A DNA stretch of 64,000 nucleotides from Jeotgalicoccus saudimassiliensis (GCF_000756715.1 NZ_CCSE01000001.1:1580001-1644000); one strand, 5' to 3'; counted from the first letter of the stretch, positions 12,068-25,045 are shown. Translations and numbers: made by a program. Notes: generated by a model not told the origin, from the sequence alone.

Positions 12068-13384
12068 TTAAAATATTATTAATGCAAGCGGTATTACGAT
12101 TAACAGTGACAGCACCGTGCGGATAAACCACACTGCCAGCAGTTTCCATACCTGCAGATTTAAACTCGTGCTCAAAACCGCGGGCACCAGCCCGGATAAA
12201 AAAACAATCGCAGATATCGAACAGACGCCGACGATAAACCTGGTGACAATGTCTGCTTCCGCAACGAGCAGGGAAGGCAGGAACATTTCAACGATGGATA
12301 TCGTCACCGCTTCGGCAATCAGCGGTACGTTCTCAAGCGGGAACAGATAAAGCAGCGGGTAGTAAATATAGGACACCCACGTAATTACATCTGTGTACTC
12401 CGCAATAATCAGACCGAAGAGTCCGATGGACAGTACGGACGGTACGACTGAAGCGGTCATCTTCAACGCCTCCGTCAAGTTCATCCATATGTCCCGTGAT
12501 AACGGCCGCGAACTGTGAGACTGCTGTTTCGCTTTATACCATGCGTATTCCAGTATGTTTCCTTCGTAATCTTCTTCGGTAATTTGGTTTTTATCGTTAA
12601 AATAACTTTCTTTTTCGTTTCGTACCGGCGGCAGATAAGCTGTAATCGCCGTGACGGCAAATGTGACGAGCATAACGGTGATAAAAAACAGCACCCAGTA
12701 ATCCATTAAGTCCAGTGTGCGTGCGACAACGACCATAATCGTCACCGACACGGTGGAAAATCCGGTCGCAATAATCAGACCTTCTTTTTTGCTGTATAAA
12801 CCCTGCTGATATGTTCTGTTTGTAATCAGGAGCCCCACCGAATAGCTGCCGACGAGCGATGCCATCGCGTCCATTGCGGAACGGCCCGGAGTCTTAAACA
12901 GCTTTCTCATCAAAGGCTCCAGCAGCACCCCGATAAACACGAGAAATCCATAGCCGAGAATGAGACCGAGCGCTGCGCCGCCGAGCGGAATTAACAGGCT
13001 CAGGTTAACAGCGAGCGAGTAGTATAAAAACGGCCCCATATTGTCATCGAGTACGAATGCCGGTCCTATGCCGGACACGACCATCAGTCCGATAAACACA
13101 CCGAGCACTTTAAAACCAGTGAACAGCATATTGAATGCACTTTTGTTCCAGCTTTTGCTGATAAACGGAATCAGTGCACCGGCAATCACTACTGCCAATG
13201 TATAGTACTGAATGTTTTCTCCAAAAATCCTGTGAATCACAGTGACGATATGATCGAGCATTATCGATGTTGTGCCGGCTGCAGGAACCGGTACGAAAAA
13301 GAGAAACAGCCCGATTGCACTGTATACAAAGAAACGCCAGATCTTAAAGCCTTTTTCACGACGCATCTCATCTTGCGAGACCAT
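12068..13384 (-). CDS. YjiH-like membrane protein (nucleoside-recognition/Gate domain), copy 2
   Basis: A 438-residue protein with about ten hydrophobic segments, of the YjiH type with Gate domains. It is a clear tandem paralogue of the next gene: GPFLYYSLAVNLSLLIPLGG against GPFLFNSLAINLSLLIPLGG. Placement directly before hutU suggests uptake of histidine, urocanate or a related compound, but the substrate is not established for this family. It lies 26 bp after copy 1 and 12 bp before hutU. Confidence 0.75.
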   Translation of the reverse strand: MVSQDEMRREKGFKIWRFFVYSAIGLFLFFVPVPAAGTTSIMLDHIVTVIHRIFGENIQYYTLAVVIAGALIPFISKSWNKSAFNMLFTGFKVLGVFIGLMVVSGIGPAFVLDDNMGPFLYYSLAVNLSLLIPLGGAALGLILGYGFLVFIGVLLEPLMRKLFKTPGRSAMDAMASLVGSYSVGLLITNRTYQQGLYSKKEGLIIATGFSTVSVTIMVVVARTLDLMDYWVLFFITVMLVTFAVTAITAYLPPVRNEKESYFNDKNQITEEDYEGNILEYAWYKAKQQSHSSRPLSRDIWMNLTEALKMTASVVPSVLSIGLFGLIIAEYTDVITWVSYIYYPLLYLFPLENVPLIAEAVTISIVEMFLPSLLVAEADIVTRFIVGVCSISAIVFLSGLVPAVLSTSLNLQVWKLLAVWFIRTVLSLLIVIPLALIIF

Positions 13385-13410
13385 GACATGACCCCTTTAC
13401 TGAATTCCTT

Positions 13411-14751
13411 TTAAAACAGCAGCAGCGCAACAGGTGTAACGATAAGCAGTGTCAGTGCCACGCGGATAAACCATACAACGAGCAGTTTCCACAGCTTAAT
13501 ATTTAAATCTGTACTTAATATCGCAGGTACAAGTCCCGACAGGAAAATAATTGCCGATACACTTGTCACTCCGACGATAAATTTCGTCACGATGTCCGCC
13601 TCAACGACCAAGAGCGCCGGCAGGAACATCTCAACAACTGAAATCATTGCCGCTTCCGCAATCAGACCCGGATCTTCCAGCGGCCAGAAGAACAGGAACG
13701 GGTAGAACATGTACGACAGATAACCGATAATATCCGTATATTCTGCAATAACCAGACCGACAAAGCCGATTGACAGTATCGATGGAATAATCGATGTGGT
13801 CATCTTCATCGCATCTAAGAAGTTCACCGCAATATTCTTCAGAAGCGGTTCAAACTCAAACGATTCCTGTTTGGTTTTGCACCATGCATAGCTGAATCTG
13901 TTTCCTTCAAATCCTTCGTGCACAGTATTGTCCTTACCGCCGTAATACTTTTTCTTCTGAGTGCTGATCGGCGGTAAATGAACGGATATTGCTGTGACTA
14001 AAAATGTCACAATCAATGTAATCCAGAAATATAATAACCAGTGATCCATAAGCTCAAGCGTCCTTGCAACAACGACCATAAACGTGACTGAAACAGTCGA
14101 GAATCCGGTCGCCACAATCAGCGCTTCTTTTCTGCTGTACAGACCTTCTTTGTAAATCCGGTTTGTAATCAGCAGACCGACAGAATAGCTGCCGACAAAT
14201 GAAGCCACTGCATCGATCGCAGTACGTCCCGGTGTTTTGAAGACCGGTCTCATTACCGGTTCCATTAAAATACCAAGTAATGTTAACAGCCCGTATCCTA
14301 CGAGCAGCCCGAGTGCCGCTCCCCCAAGCGGAATCAGCAGGCTCAGGTTAATCGCCAGCGAGTTAAACAGAAACGGTCCGATATTTTCAGCCAGAACGAA
14401 TCCGGGCCCGAAATTAAAGACGACCATTGCACCGATGGCAACCCCTAAAATTTTAAACAGTGTGAAGAATAAATCGAAAGTCGTTTTCCGCCACGTTCCG
14501 TTAATAAACGGCAGCACCGCACCGATAATAATAATCAGCAGCGTGTAGTATTTGATATTGTCTCCAAATACTTTCTGTATTGCCGTTACCAGATGGTCGA
14601 GCAGAATAGAACTCCCGCCGAACATCGTTACAGGTATGAAGAAGATTAAAATCCCGAGACCGCTGTAGAGGAAAAACTTCCACATTGCAGTGCCTTTTTG
14701 ATTTTTAATCTGTTCCTTCGTTAAGTAATTTCCCTGCCTGTCCTTTTCCAT
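13411..14751 (-). CDS. YjiH-like membrane protein (nucleoside-recognition/Gate domain), copy 1
   Basis: First gene of the hutU-hutI transcript, 446 residues and about ten membrane segments. It matches its downstream paralogue along the full length, for example KTPGRTAIDAVASFVGSYSV against KTPGRSAMDAMASLVGSYSV. The cytoplasmic loop around residues 260-290 differs most. The start ATG follows GGGGTGAACGT. A near-consensus catabolite site lies 19 bp upstream and a LysR-type palindrome about 100 bp upstream. A transport role in the hut pathway is inferred from context only. Confidence 0.75.
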   Translation of the reverse strand: MEKDRQGNYLTKEQIKNQKGTAMWKFFLYSGLGILIFFIPVTMFGGSSILLDHLVTAIQKVFGDNIKYYTLLIIIIGAVLPFINGTWRKTTFDLFFTLFKILGVAIGAMVVFNFGPGFVLAENIGPFLFNSLAINLSLLIPLGGAALGLLVGYGLLTLLGILMEPVMRPVFKTPGRTAIDAVASFVGSYSVGLLITNRIYKEGLYSRKEALIVATGFSTVSVTFMVVVARTLELMDHWLLYFWITLIVTFLVTAISVHLPPISTQKKKYYGGKDNTVHEGFEGNRFSYAWCKTKQESFEFEPLLKNIAVNFLDAMKMTTSIIPSILSIGFVGLVIAEYTDIIGYLSYMFYPFLFFWPLEDPGLIAEAAMISVVEMFLPALLVVEADIVTKFIVGVTSVSAIIFLSGLVPAILSTDLNIKLWKLLVVWFIRVALTLLIVTPVALLLF

Positions 14752-14769
14752 ACGTTCACCCCTTTGTTT

Positions 14770-14783
14770 TGTAAGCGCTTCCT
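14770..14783. promoter_or_regulatory. cre-like catabolite-repression site in the hut leader
   Basis: TGTAAGCGCTTCCT agrees with the CcpA consensus WGWAANCGNTNWCW at all but one position. It lies between the YjiH copy 1 start and the promoter region. Catabolite repression of hut genes is known in Bacilli. Confidence 0.55.
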
Positions 14784-14847
14784 ACACGTATGGTTTAAGC
14801 TTATATAAAGTCTGAATATTTAACAAATACTTAAAAGTAATCATTCG

Positions 14848-14862
14848 ATAGCTTTTAGCTAT
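14848..14862. promoter_or_regulatory. LysR-type operator between the divergent lysR and yjiH-hutUI units
   Basis: Perfect palindrome ATAGCTTTTAGCTAT, containing the T-N11-A pattern typical of LysR-type regulators. It is centred in the divergent intergenic region 63 bp before the lysR start. Confidence 0.55.
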
Positions 14863-14917
14863 ACGACTGTAAATGGTAAAATATAAGTATCATTCATATA
14901 TAAAAGGAGTGCGGCAC

Positions 14918-15826
14918 ATGCAGATTAATCAGCTGATCCATTTTGCAACTATCGTGGACAAACAGTCGTTTACCATCGCAGCAAATGAATTACATATCGC
15001 CCAGCCGTCGTTAAGTGCATCGATTAAACGACTTGAAAACGAAATCGGCTTTACTTTAATCGACCGCTCATCGAGAACGTTTAAACTGACTGCCGAAGGC
15101 AGAAGCTTTTACGACGAAGCGAATAAGTTTGTTATGCATCACCGTCAGGTAACCGAAGCGGCAGAGCACTTAAAGACGAAAGGAATCAATCATATTTCCA
15201 TCAGCTTAATCGAAAGCGTGAAATCATGGTTCCCGGACATCGTCAAAGCCTACCGCGAGACGAATAACGAAACGCGGATTAAAATCAATCACGCACTCAG
15301 CATTGCCGAAATCGAAAAGTCGTTTAACGACTACGATGTGAACCTGGCAATTACGAATCAATTCATCGAGAACGATAAAATTATTTCCATACCGCTCTAT
15401 GATGAATCGCTCATCGTCGCATTCAAAAAAGACAATCCCTTCAGCGGACAAAAAGACGTTACACTGCACGACATCTCCGATATGCCGCTCATTATTTCGC
15501 ATGACGGCTATCAGACACGCACTGAAATTGTCCGCGCCTTTAACCGCATCGGCCTGCAGGCCAATATCAGCTTTGAAATCGAACGTTTCGAACTGACATC
15601 GGAATTCATCAGACAGGGGCTCGGCATTGCGATTCTTCCCGAAAAATATGCACTGACGCTCAATCCGGATGATGTAGATATTAAAGGCATCTCTGATTTG
15701 CCGTTTTACCGCATCGTTTATATTTCAATCGATAAAACCCGCTTCCTCTCGCCGTTAACCGAGTCTTTTATCAATCTTGTGCTCGATTACTTCGGCAAAG
15801 GAAAAGTCGGGGACTACTTTAATTAG
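14918..15826 (+). CDS. LysR-family transcriptional regulator of the hut locus
   Basis: A 302-residue regulator. The N-terminal winged HTH ([20 protein letters not shown], then [20 protein letters not shown]) occupies residues 1-60 and a periplasmic-binding-like effector domain follows. The start at 14918 is chosen because AAAGGAG lies 8 nt before it and family members begin MQINQL. It is divergent from the yjiH-yjiH-hutU-hutI unit and convergent with hutH, overlapping the hutH stop by 3 nt. Control of the hut transporter/hydratase unit is inferred from position; the effector is unknown. Confidence 0.85.
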   Translation: MQINQLIHFATIVDKQSFTIAANELHIAQPSLSASIKRLENEIGFTLIDRSSRTFKLTAEGRSFYDEANKFVMHHRQVTEAAEHLKTKGINHISISLIESVKSWFPDIVKAYRETNNETRIKINHALSIAEIEKSFNDYDVNLAITNQFIENDKIISIPLYDESLIVAFKKDNPFSGQKDVTLHDISDMPLIISHDGYQTRTEIVRAFNRIGLQANISFEIERFELTSEFIRQGLGIAILPEKYALTLNPDDVDIKGISDLPFYRIVYISIDKTRFLSPLTESFINLVLDYFGKGKVGDYFN

Positions 15827-17313
15827 TTAACTTCTGTTAATGCCTGTGCAAGTTCGTTAATTTCAATGCTGAAATTACGGTCATGGTCGATGAAGTCTGC
15901 AATCAGGCGGAACTCATCAAACTTTTTGCGTGTAGCAGGCGAAAGCTTGTCACTGCCTTTAATTTCCGCGGCGGTCATCGCGATAAACAGCTCTGTCGAA
16001 ACGACGTAGCGCGCGTTGTTAATAATGTCGCGGGCATGACGTGCACCTATCGTACCCATCGAGACGTGGTCCTCCTGGTTCGCAGATGAAGGAATTGAAT
16101 CGACACTCGCCGGATGTGCGAGTGTTTTATTTTCCGAGACGAGACTTGCTGCCGCATACTGTAAAATCATCGCACCGGACTGGAGACCTTCTTCCGGGCT
16201 CAGGAATGCCGGCAGATCGCCGTTTAACGCAGGATTCACGAGACGCTCGATACGGCGTTCGGTAATGTTAGCCACTTCAGCCACACCAATTTTTAACAGG
16301 TCCATCGCGATCGCAATCGGCTGACCGTGGAAGTTTCCGCCCGAATACACTTCATCTTCGCTGAAAATCAGCGGATTATCGTTTGCTGCGTTCATTTCAA
16401 TTTCCAGCTTTTCCTTCACGTACTTCAGCGTCTGCAGTGAAGCACCATGCACCTGCGGAATACATCTGATGGAATAGCCGTCCTGCACGCGGATTTCACC
16501 CTGACGTGTTGTCAGTTTGGAGCCTTCCAGATGCTCAAGCATTTTTTCTGCCACATAAATCTGCTCGGGATAACCGCGGGATTCGTGAATCTGACGATTG
16601 TATGCATCTGTAATACCGTTCAATGCCTGATGTGTCAGTGCTGCAATCCACAGACTGTCCTGCATGAGTTTATCTGCTTCAATATAGTTAACAACACCCT
16701 GTGCTGTCATCGGCTGTGTCCCGTTGATCAGCGCAAGTCCTTCTTTTGCCTGCAGTGTAATCGGCTCAATGCCCAGTGATTCCAGCACGTCGCGTGTATT
16801 TTTCCGTTCACCCCTAAAGAACACTTCGCCTTCACCGATCAGCGTCAGTGCCATATGAGACAGCGGTGCAAGGTCCCCCGAAGCACCGAGTGAACCCTGT
16901 TCCGGAACTACCGGAATAATGCGTTTGTTAATGTACAGCTTCAGCTGTTCCACAAGTTCTCTCGTCACACCCGAATGGCCTTTCAGCATCGTGTTTAAAC
17001 GGAAGACCATCATGAGGAGTGCCACCGGCTCGTCGAACGGCTTGCCGACACCGCAAGTATGCGAACGGATAAGATTCGTCTGCAGGTCTTCAACTTTCTC
17101 TTTTGAAATCAGTACATCACAGAACAATCCGAATCCTGTCGTAATACCGTAAATCGTTCTGCCTTCGTTAATAATATTTTCCACAATTCTGCGGGAAGCA
17201 TCGACGCGCTTATACGCATCTGTCGTTATTTCCACCGTACTTTCGGAATTTCCCAGGAAATCTCTCACCTGTTCAATCGTTAAATTATTACCGTCTAATT
17301 GTAAAACTGACAT
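15823..17313 (-). CDS. hutH: Histidine ammonia-lyase HutH
   Basis: First step of histidine catabolism: deaminates L-histidine to urocanate. The 496 residues are typical. The MIO cofactor forms from Ala-Ser-Gly in [15 protein letters not shown] near residue 141. The start at 17313 is preceded by AGGAGG at 7 nt; an upstream in-frame extension is ignored. It lies downstream of hutP with a terminator/antiterminator element between them. Its stop codon overlaps that of the convergent lysR gene. Confidence 0.97.
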   Translation of the reverse strand: MSVLQLDGNNLTIEQVRDFLGNSESTVEITTDAYKRVDASRRIVENIINEGRTIYGITTGFGLFCDVLISKEKVEDLQTNLIRSHTCGVGKPFDEPVALLMMVFRLNTMLKGHSGVTRELVEQLKLYINKRIIPVVPEQGSLGASGDLAPLSHMALTLIGEGEVFFRGERKNTRDVLESLGIEPITLQAKEGLALINGTQPMTAQGVVNYIEADKLMQDSLWIAALTHQALNGITDAYNRQIHESRGYPEQIYVAEKMLEHLEGSKLTTRQGEIRVQDGYSIRCIPQVHGASLQTLKYVKEKLEIEMNAANDNPLIFSEDEVYSGGNFHGQPIAIAMDLLKIGVAEVANITERRIERLVNPALNGDLPAFLSPEEGLQSGAMILQYAAASLVSENKTLAHPASVDSIPSSANQEDHVSMGTIGARHARDIINNARYVVSTELFIAMTAAEIKGSDKLSPATRKKFDEFRLIADFIDHDRNFSIEINELAQALTEVN

Positions 17314-17337
17314 GGTATCCCTCCTAAATTTACGTAC

Positions 17338-17391
17338 AAAAAAAGACACAAAAATCCCTTAGATTTTTATGTCCCTATCAGCTAATGTCTA
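17338..17391 (-). promoter_or_regulatory. HutP antitermination site: UAG triad plus terminator
   Basis: On the minus strand the RNA reads UAG-ACAU-UAG-CUGA-UAG (17375-17391), three UAG triplets with 4-nt spacers, the known HutP-binding pattern. It is followed at once by a terminator hairpin (GACATAAAAATC with GATTTTTGTGTC) and seven T. By the Bacillus model, histidine-bound HutP binds the triad, prevents the terminator and lets RNA polymerase into hutH. Confidence 0.88.
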
Positions 17392-17410
17392 TGACAATTT
17401 TTATAAAGTT

Positions 17411-17854
17411 TTAAATATGATTAATACCGAGTCCCAAAGCCTCGTGCTCTTTCCCTCTGATCGGCGCACCGATTGTTCCGTAGAAGCAAACAGCCAGCCA
17501 TTCGCCTTCATCACCGCTGTCGTATGGATTCCCTCTGACAATCGCAAATCTTAATCCGACAGTACGCATAATTTCGCCGACACTTAAGTCGCCGCGGGTT
17601 ACACCCTGAAGTGCTTCCAGTATTGCGTGGTATAAAGAATGAGTTTCACGATAAATGTTTCCATCGATGAGTCCACCGCGTTTTGCAGCAGTTTCAACCG
17701 AAGAGATGACTTTGCTCAGATCCATCGATCCGACCTTTCCCGTCATCACTTTAAAAGACTTAAAGTGGGGAAGTAAATCGAGTGCTGTTTTTTCATCAGT
17801 CAGTGCAACGAGTGTGGTGAATTTACCAAATTCACGATGTGTACTTTGAGTCAT
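17411..17854 (-). CDS. hutP: Hut operon positive regulator HutP (RNA-binding antiterminator)
   Basis: A 147-residue protein of HutP length. It matches the family in the C-terminal half (VGLRFAIVRGNPY, WLAVCFYGTIGAPIRGKEHEALGLGINHI region), where histidine and Mg bind. It forms a hexamer that binds UAG repeats in the hut leader. It is the first gene before hutH, and the UAG triad with terminator sits in the 97-bp gap. The promoter has a catabolite-repression site, so expression should be low with preferred sugars. Confidence 0.95.
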   Translation of the reverse strand: MTQSTHREFGKFTTLVALTDEKTALDLLPHFKSFKVMTGKVGSMDLSKVISSVETAAKRGGLIDGNIYRETHSLYHAILEALQGVTRGDLSVGEIMRTVGLRFAIVRGNPYDSGDEGEWLAVCFYGTIGAPIRGKEHEALGLGINHI

Positions 17855-17887
17855 AATATACCTGCCTAATCACTAATAACTGACTTC

Positions 17888-17916
17888 ATTATAGCGCTTT
17901 CATAAAATTAACACAA
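17888..17916 (-). promoter_or_regulatory. hutP promoter with overlapping cre site
   Basis: On the minus strand TTGTGT and TATAAT are 17 bp apart. A cre-like sequence TGAAAGCGCTATAA (17889-17902) agrees with the CcpA consensus at 13 of 14 positions and covers the -10 box. A CcpA-type repressor would block polymerase there. Confidence 0.7.
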
Positions 17917-18019
17917 GACGCGATGATTTTATTTTTTATCGATAAACGATATATATTTATTGTTTATGGGTGTATCGGGTGGTAAATTAAATTTATAAAA
18001 GTTGAAAGCGGGAAAAATT

Positions 18020-18487
18020 ATGTTTAAAAAAACACTGGTGCTGAGAATCACTCTGCTGATTACAGCAGCCGTAATGATACTCTTTGGATTTTTAATGGGC
18101 TTGCAGCTGTTCACATCTGAAGGTGAAATCCTTACAGTTATATATATTGCGGTCGGGGTCATATGGATCGATATGATTTTAGGGCTGTTTATCGTGTATG
18201 CTTTAAATAAGCTTCTGACACTCATAGACCGGAATGAGATTTTTTCTGATAAAACACTCAGAATCATGAGCCGTATTCAGAAACTGACACTCAGTATCGC
18301 TGTTGTGACAATCGGTCTGATGCCGTTCTTCTTTGCGGCGGGGCAGCTGGACGATGCACGCGGACTCGTATTATTCGGTGCAGGCGTTGTCTTCATACCA
18401 TTTGCGATACACGTTTTCGTTGTCGTGATGAAAGAAACACTGTCGAAAGCCGTATCAATCAAACAGGAAAATGAGCTGACAATATGA
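18020..18487 (+). CDS. DUF2975 membrane protein (YoaS-like)
   Basis: A 155-residue protein with four hydrophobic segments (about residues 8-28, 45-70, 95-115 and 123-145), matching DUF2975 in layout. The ATG at 18020 is preferred over a TTG six codons earlier. Its stop overlaps the start of a small XRE regulator (ATGA), the standard partner of DUF2975 proteins (YoaS/YozG in Bacillus). The function is unknown; the pair is often viewed as a membrane sensor with its regulator, which is an inference. Confidence 0.8.
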   Translation: MFKKTLVLRITLLITAAVMILFGFLMGLQLFTSEGEILTVIYIAVGVIWIDMILGLFIVYALNKLLTLIDRNEIFSDKTLRIMSRIQKLTLSIAVVTIGLMPFFFAAGQLDDARGLVLFGAGVVFIPFAIHVFVVVMKETLSKAVSIKQENELTI

Positions 18488-18690
18488 CGAAAATAATAGT
18501 GAACCTTGATGTAATGCTCGCAAAACGAAAAATGAGCATGACAGAACTCGCCAATGAAGTCGGCGTGACGATGGCGAATCTGTCCGTCTTAAAAAACAAT
18601 AAAGCAAAGGCAGTCCGCTTCTCGACACTTGAGAAAATATGCGAAGCGCTGGACTGCCAGCCCGGTGACATACTGGAATACAGGAAGTAG
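18484..18690 (+). CDS. Small XRE-family HTH regulator (YozG-like)
   Basis: A 68-residue protein that is almost entirely one helix-turn-helix domain (MTELANEVGVTMANLSVLKN) and ends in the characteristic CEALDCQPGDILEY. It overlaps the DUF2975 gene by 4 nt, so the two are translationally coupled. It probably controls its own operon. The stop codon lies only about 20 bp before the start of repeat array B, and no separate terminator is visible in between. Confidence 0.88.
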   Translation: MTKIIVNLDVMLAKRKMSMTELANEVGVTMANLSVLKNNKAKAVRFSTLEKICEALDCQPGDILEYRK

Positions 18691-18707
18691 GGGCGGGGTG
18701 GAAAGCG

Positions 18708-19337
18708 CTCATTGCGGTGGAAAGGCACGTTACTCGGGAATGACAACCGTTCATTGCGGAGAAAATGACTTTGCCCGGGAATGAGCACCGCTCATTGCGG
18801 AGAAAATGACTTTACTCGGGAATGAGCAGCGTTCATTGCGGAGAAAATGACTTTGCCCGGGAATGACGACCGCTCATTGCGGAGAAAATGACTTTGCCCG
18901 GGAATGACAACCGTTCATTGCGGAGAAAACGGCTTTGCTCGGGAATGACGACCGCTCATTGCGGTGGAAAGGCGCGTTGCCCGGGAATGACGACCGCTCA
19001 TTGCGGAGAAAACGACTTTGCTCGGGGATGAGCACCGCTCATTGCGGAGAAAACGACTTTGCTCGGGAATGACAACCGTTCATTGCGGAGGAAATGACTT
19101 TGCCCGGGAATGACGACCGCTCATTGCGGAGAAAACGACTTTGCTCGGGGATGAGCACCGCTCATTGCGGTGGAAAGGCGCGTTACTCGGGAATGACAAC
19201 CGTTCATTGCGGAGGAAATGACTTTGCCCGGGAATGACAACCGTTCATTGCGGAGAAAACGACTTTGCTCGGGAATGACAACCGTTCATTGCGGAGGAAA
19301 TGACTTTGCTCGAGAATGACGACCGCTCATTGCGGAG
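18708..19337. repeat. Array B: sixteen tandem copies of the 41-bp repeat
   Basis: TCATTGCGG recurs sixteen times, with CATTG at 18710, 18752, 18793 and then every 41 bp (twice 42) to 19328. A unit reads CGCTCATTGCGGAGAAAA, CGACTTTGCTCGG, GAATGACAAC. Variation is concentrated in the middle (GAGAAAATGACT, GTGGAAAGGCGCG) and at C/T in GCYCGGGAATGA. The 41-bp period rules out coding. It occupies the whole gap between the XRE gene and the gyrA terminator and belongs to the same family, in the same orientation, as the array at 967-1267. Confidence 0.95.
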
Positions 19338-19379
19338 AAAACACACAACGCCCAGAAAATGACAACCAGGCACACAACA

Positions 19380-19424
19380 AAAAGCACCGGACAGTCTCAC
19401 TAGCGAGTCTGTCCGGTGCTTTTT
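19380..19424 (-). terminator. gyrA terminator (possibly bidirectional)
   Basis: AAGCACCGGACAG pairs with CTGTCCGGTGCTT around a 14-nt region that can itself pair (ACTAGCGAGT). T-rich runs lie on both sides. It lies 10 bp past the gyrA stop. Confidence 0.9.
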
Positions 19425-19434
19425 ATATAAATAA

Positions 19435-21990
19435 TTATTCCTGTTCCGGATCGAGGTCTTCTTCGACTTCATCGGCTTCAACTGTCAGGTTGTCTTCCGA
19501 TTCCAGTGTTTCTTCTGCCTGTTCGGAACCGTCGTCTATCAGTTCTTCTTCGGCAATTTCATTTTTCACGACTGCAACTGTCGCAACGTCCTGCTCTTCG
19601 TCCAGGCGAATGAGTCTGACACCCTGCGTGTTACGGCTCGTAATTGAAATTGTATCGATTGTCAGGCGGATAATTACACCTTTATCCGTTACGATCATCA
19701 TGTCTTCATCACGGTCTACTGAAGCGATGTACACAAGTTTACCGTTCTTATCAGTCAGGTTCGCTGTCTTCACACCGAAGCCGCCCCGGTTAATCGAACG
19801 GTATTCTTTTTCGTGTGTCAGCTTGCCGTATCCTTTATCGGTAACGACAAGGACGTGCTGACCGGGATCGAGAACGTCTACGCCGACAACCTGGTCGTCG
19901 CCGCGGAGGTTAATCCCTTTAACACCGGCTGCTGTACGGCCCATGCTTCTGACCTGTTCTTCTTCAAAGCGCACGAGTGAGCCTTCGCGTGTTCCAAGGA
20001 TGACTTCTTTCGAGCCGTCCGTCAGGCGCACACCGAGGAGTTCATCTTCGCCTCTGAAGCTAATGGCAATTTTACCGTTTTTGTTGATCTGCTTAAAGTC
20101 GTCGAGCGGCGTGCGTTTCGCCAGTCCGTTCTTCGTTGCAAATAACAGGTGATAGCCTTCGGTTTCGTCTTTGTCCTTCACGCTGATCATCGTACTGATT
20201 TTCTCATCTTTTCCGATTTCAATCAGGTTAACGATCGGCAGTCCTTTCGACTGTCGGGACAGTTCAGGAATTTCATACCCTTTCAGACGATAAACACGTC
20301 CCGTGTTCGTAAAGAACAGAATGTAATCATGCGTGCTCATCGTTACAATCTGGCTGACAAAGTCATCGTCGATTGTATTCATACCCTGAATACCGCGTCC
20401 GCCGCGGTGCTGTGCACGGTATGTCGATGCCGGCAGGCGTTTGATGTAGTTGTTATGGCTCAGTGTCACAACAATCTGTTCTCTTGGAATTAAGTCTTCA
20501 TCTTCAATATCGTGAATGCTGCCGAGCGTGATTTCCGTGCGGCGCTCATCGCCGTAACGTTCACGGATGTCGATCAGCTCTTCTTTAATAACTTCGAGAA
20601 GTTTCTCTTCGTCGTTAAGAATGCTCTTCAGATATTCGATGTTTTTAAGAATTTCATCGTATTCGTTTTGAATCTTACCGCGTTCCAGACCTGTTAAACG
20701 GCGTAATCTCATATCGAGGATAGCCTGAGACTGGCGTTCCGATAAGTTAAATTGACTCATCAGGCTGTTTTTCGCTTCTTCATCCGTATCTGATGCACGG
20801 ATCGTTTTGATGATTTCATCGATGTGATCGAGTGCAATCAGCAATCCTTCAAGAATGTGCGCGCGGTCCTGTGCACGTTTTAATTCGTACTTCGTACGGC
20901 GCGTAACGACAACTTTCTGATGCTCAAGGTAATGATAAAGTACTTCTTTCAGGCTGAGCACTTTCGGTTCACCGTTAACAAGCGCCAGCATGTTCACACC
21001 AAATGATGTCTGCAGCGGCGTCTGTTTGTATAAGTTGTTTAAAATAACATTCGCATTTTTATCTTTGCGGATTTCGATAATGATGCGTACGCCTTCTTTA
21101 AGCGACGTTTCATCACGAAGGTCCGTAATACCTTCGATTTTCTTATCGCGCACGAGTTCTGCGATTTTCTCAACGAGACGGGCTTTGTTCACCTGATACG
21201 GGATTTCCGAAATAACGATACGTTCTTTACCGTTTTTCATCATTTCCACTTCACAGCGTGCACGCATAATAACAGAGCCGTGTCCTGTTTCATACGCGCG
21301 TTTAATGCCGCTCTTGCCGATAATTAAACCGGCAGTCGGGAAGTCCGGTCCCGTAACGTGTTCCATCAGGTCCATCGTCGTGACGTTCGGATTTTCCGCC
21401 AGTTCCAGTACTGCATTAATTACTTCAGTCAGGTTATGCGGCGGAATGTTTGTTGCCATACCGACTGCGATACCGCTTGTTCCGTTGACGAGCAGGTTCG
21501 GGAAGCGCGCCGGCAGTACAGACGGTTCGCGTTCGTTTTCATCGTAGTTCGGCTGGAAGTCCACAGTGTCCTTGTTTATGTCACGCATTAATTCCATCGA
21601 AATTTTACTCATTTTCGCTTCAGTGTAACGCATCGCTGCTGCACCGTCGCCGTCCATGGAACCGAAGTTCCCCTGACCGTGTACGAGAGGGTAGCGGTAA
21701 CTGAAGTCCTGAGCCATACGCACCATTGCATCGTAAATTGAGGAGTCACCGTGCGGGTGGTATTTACCCATAACATCCCCGACGATACGTGCTGATTTTT
21801 TAAACGGTTTGTCAGACGTCATACCGTTGTCGTGCATACCGTATAAAATTCTGCGGTGCACCGGTTTCATGCCGTCTCTGACATCGGGCAGTGCACGAGA
21901 TACGATAACACTCATGGCATAGCTTAAAAACGAGCTGCGCATCGTTTTCGTAATATTTATTTGCTGAAACTGTTCATCATGGTCCGCCAT
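19435..21990 (-). CDS. gyrA: DNA gyrase subunit A
   Basis: Breaks and rejoins DNA in the gyrase A2B2 complex. The 851 residues include the N-terminal winged-helix/tower domain with catalytic Tyr in [10 protein letters not shown] (near residue 123). The quinolone region is [14 protein letters not shown] six-bladed C-terminal domain with GyrA box QRRGGRGI-like sequence ([10 protein letters not shown]) follows, then a long acidic tail. The nearly universal VDGQGNFGS reads VHGQGNFGS here. AGGAG lies 8 nt before the ATG. It follows gyrB by 17 bp in the same operon. Confidence 0.97.
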   Translation of the reverse strand: MADHDEQFQQINITKTMRSSFLSYAMSVIVSRALPDVRDGMKPVHRRILYGMHDNGMTSDKPFKKSARIVGDVMGKYHPHGDSSIYDAMVRMAQDFSYRYPLVHGQGNFGSMDGDGAAAMRYTEAKMSKISMELMRDINKDTVDFQPNYDENEREPSVLPARFPNLLVNGTSGIAVGMATNIPPHNLTEVINAVLELAENPNVTTMDLMEHVTGPDFPTAGLIIGKSGIKRAYETGHGSVIMRARCEVEMMKNGKERIVISEIPYQVNKARLVEKIAELVRDKKIEGITDLRDETSLKEGVRIIIEIRKDKNANVILNNLYKQTPLQTSFGVNMLALVNGEPKVLSLKEVLYHYLEHQKVVVTRRTKYELKRAQDRAHILEGLLIALDHIDEIIKTIRASDTDEEAKNSLMSQFNLSERQSQAILDMRLRRLTGLERGKIQNEYDEILKNIEYLKSILNDEEKLLEVIKEELIDIRERYGDERRTEITLGSIHDIEDEDLIPREQIVVTLSHNNYIKRLPASTYRAQHRGGRGIQGMNTIDDDFVSQIVTMSTHDYILFFTNTGRVYRLKGYEIPELSRQSKGLPIVNLIEIGKDEKISTMISVKDKDETEGYHLLFATKNGLAKRTPLDDFKQINKNGKIAISFRGEDELLGVRLTDGSKEVILGTREGSLVRFEEEQVRSMGRTAAGVKGINLRGDDQVVGVDVLDPGQHVLVVTDKGYGKLTHEKEYRSINRGGFGVKTANLTDKNGKLVYIASVDRDEDMMIVTDKGVIIRLTIDTISITSRNTQGVRLIRLDEEQDVATVAVVKNEIAEEELIDDGSEQAEETLESEDNLTVEADEVEEDLDPEQE

Positions 21991-22007
21991 AAATTATATC
22001 TCCTTTA

Positions 22008-25041
<3,034 letters not shown>

Positions 25042-25045
<4 letters not shown>

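Noticed and set aside
18455-18788. Minus-strand open frames across the XRE gene and the start of repeat array B
   Set aside because: They overlap a well-supported XRE gene and the repeat, with no family match.
18708-19337. CRISPR array
   Set aside because: The units are contiguous and similar along their full length; there are no unique spacers of constant length, no leader and no cas genes.
21650-21760. GyrA quinolone-resistance substitutions
   Set aside because: The key Ser of GDSSIYDAM is present. Asp for Glu at the next site and His in VHGQGNFGS are differences from staphylococci, but nothing shows they confer resistance.
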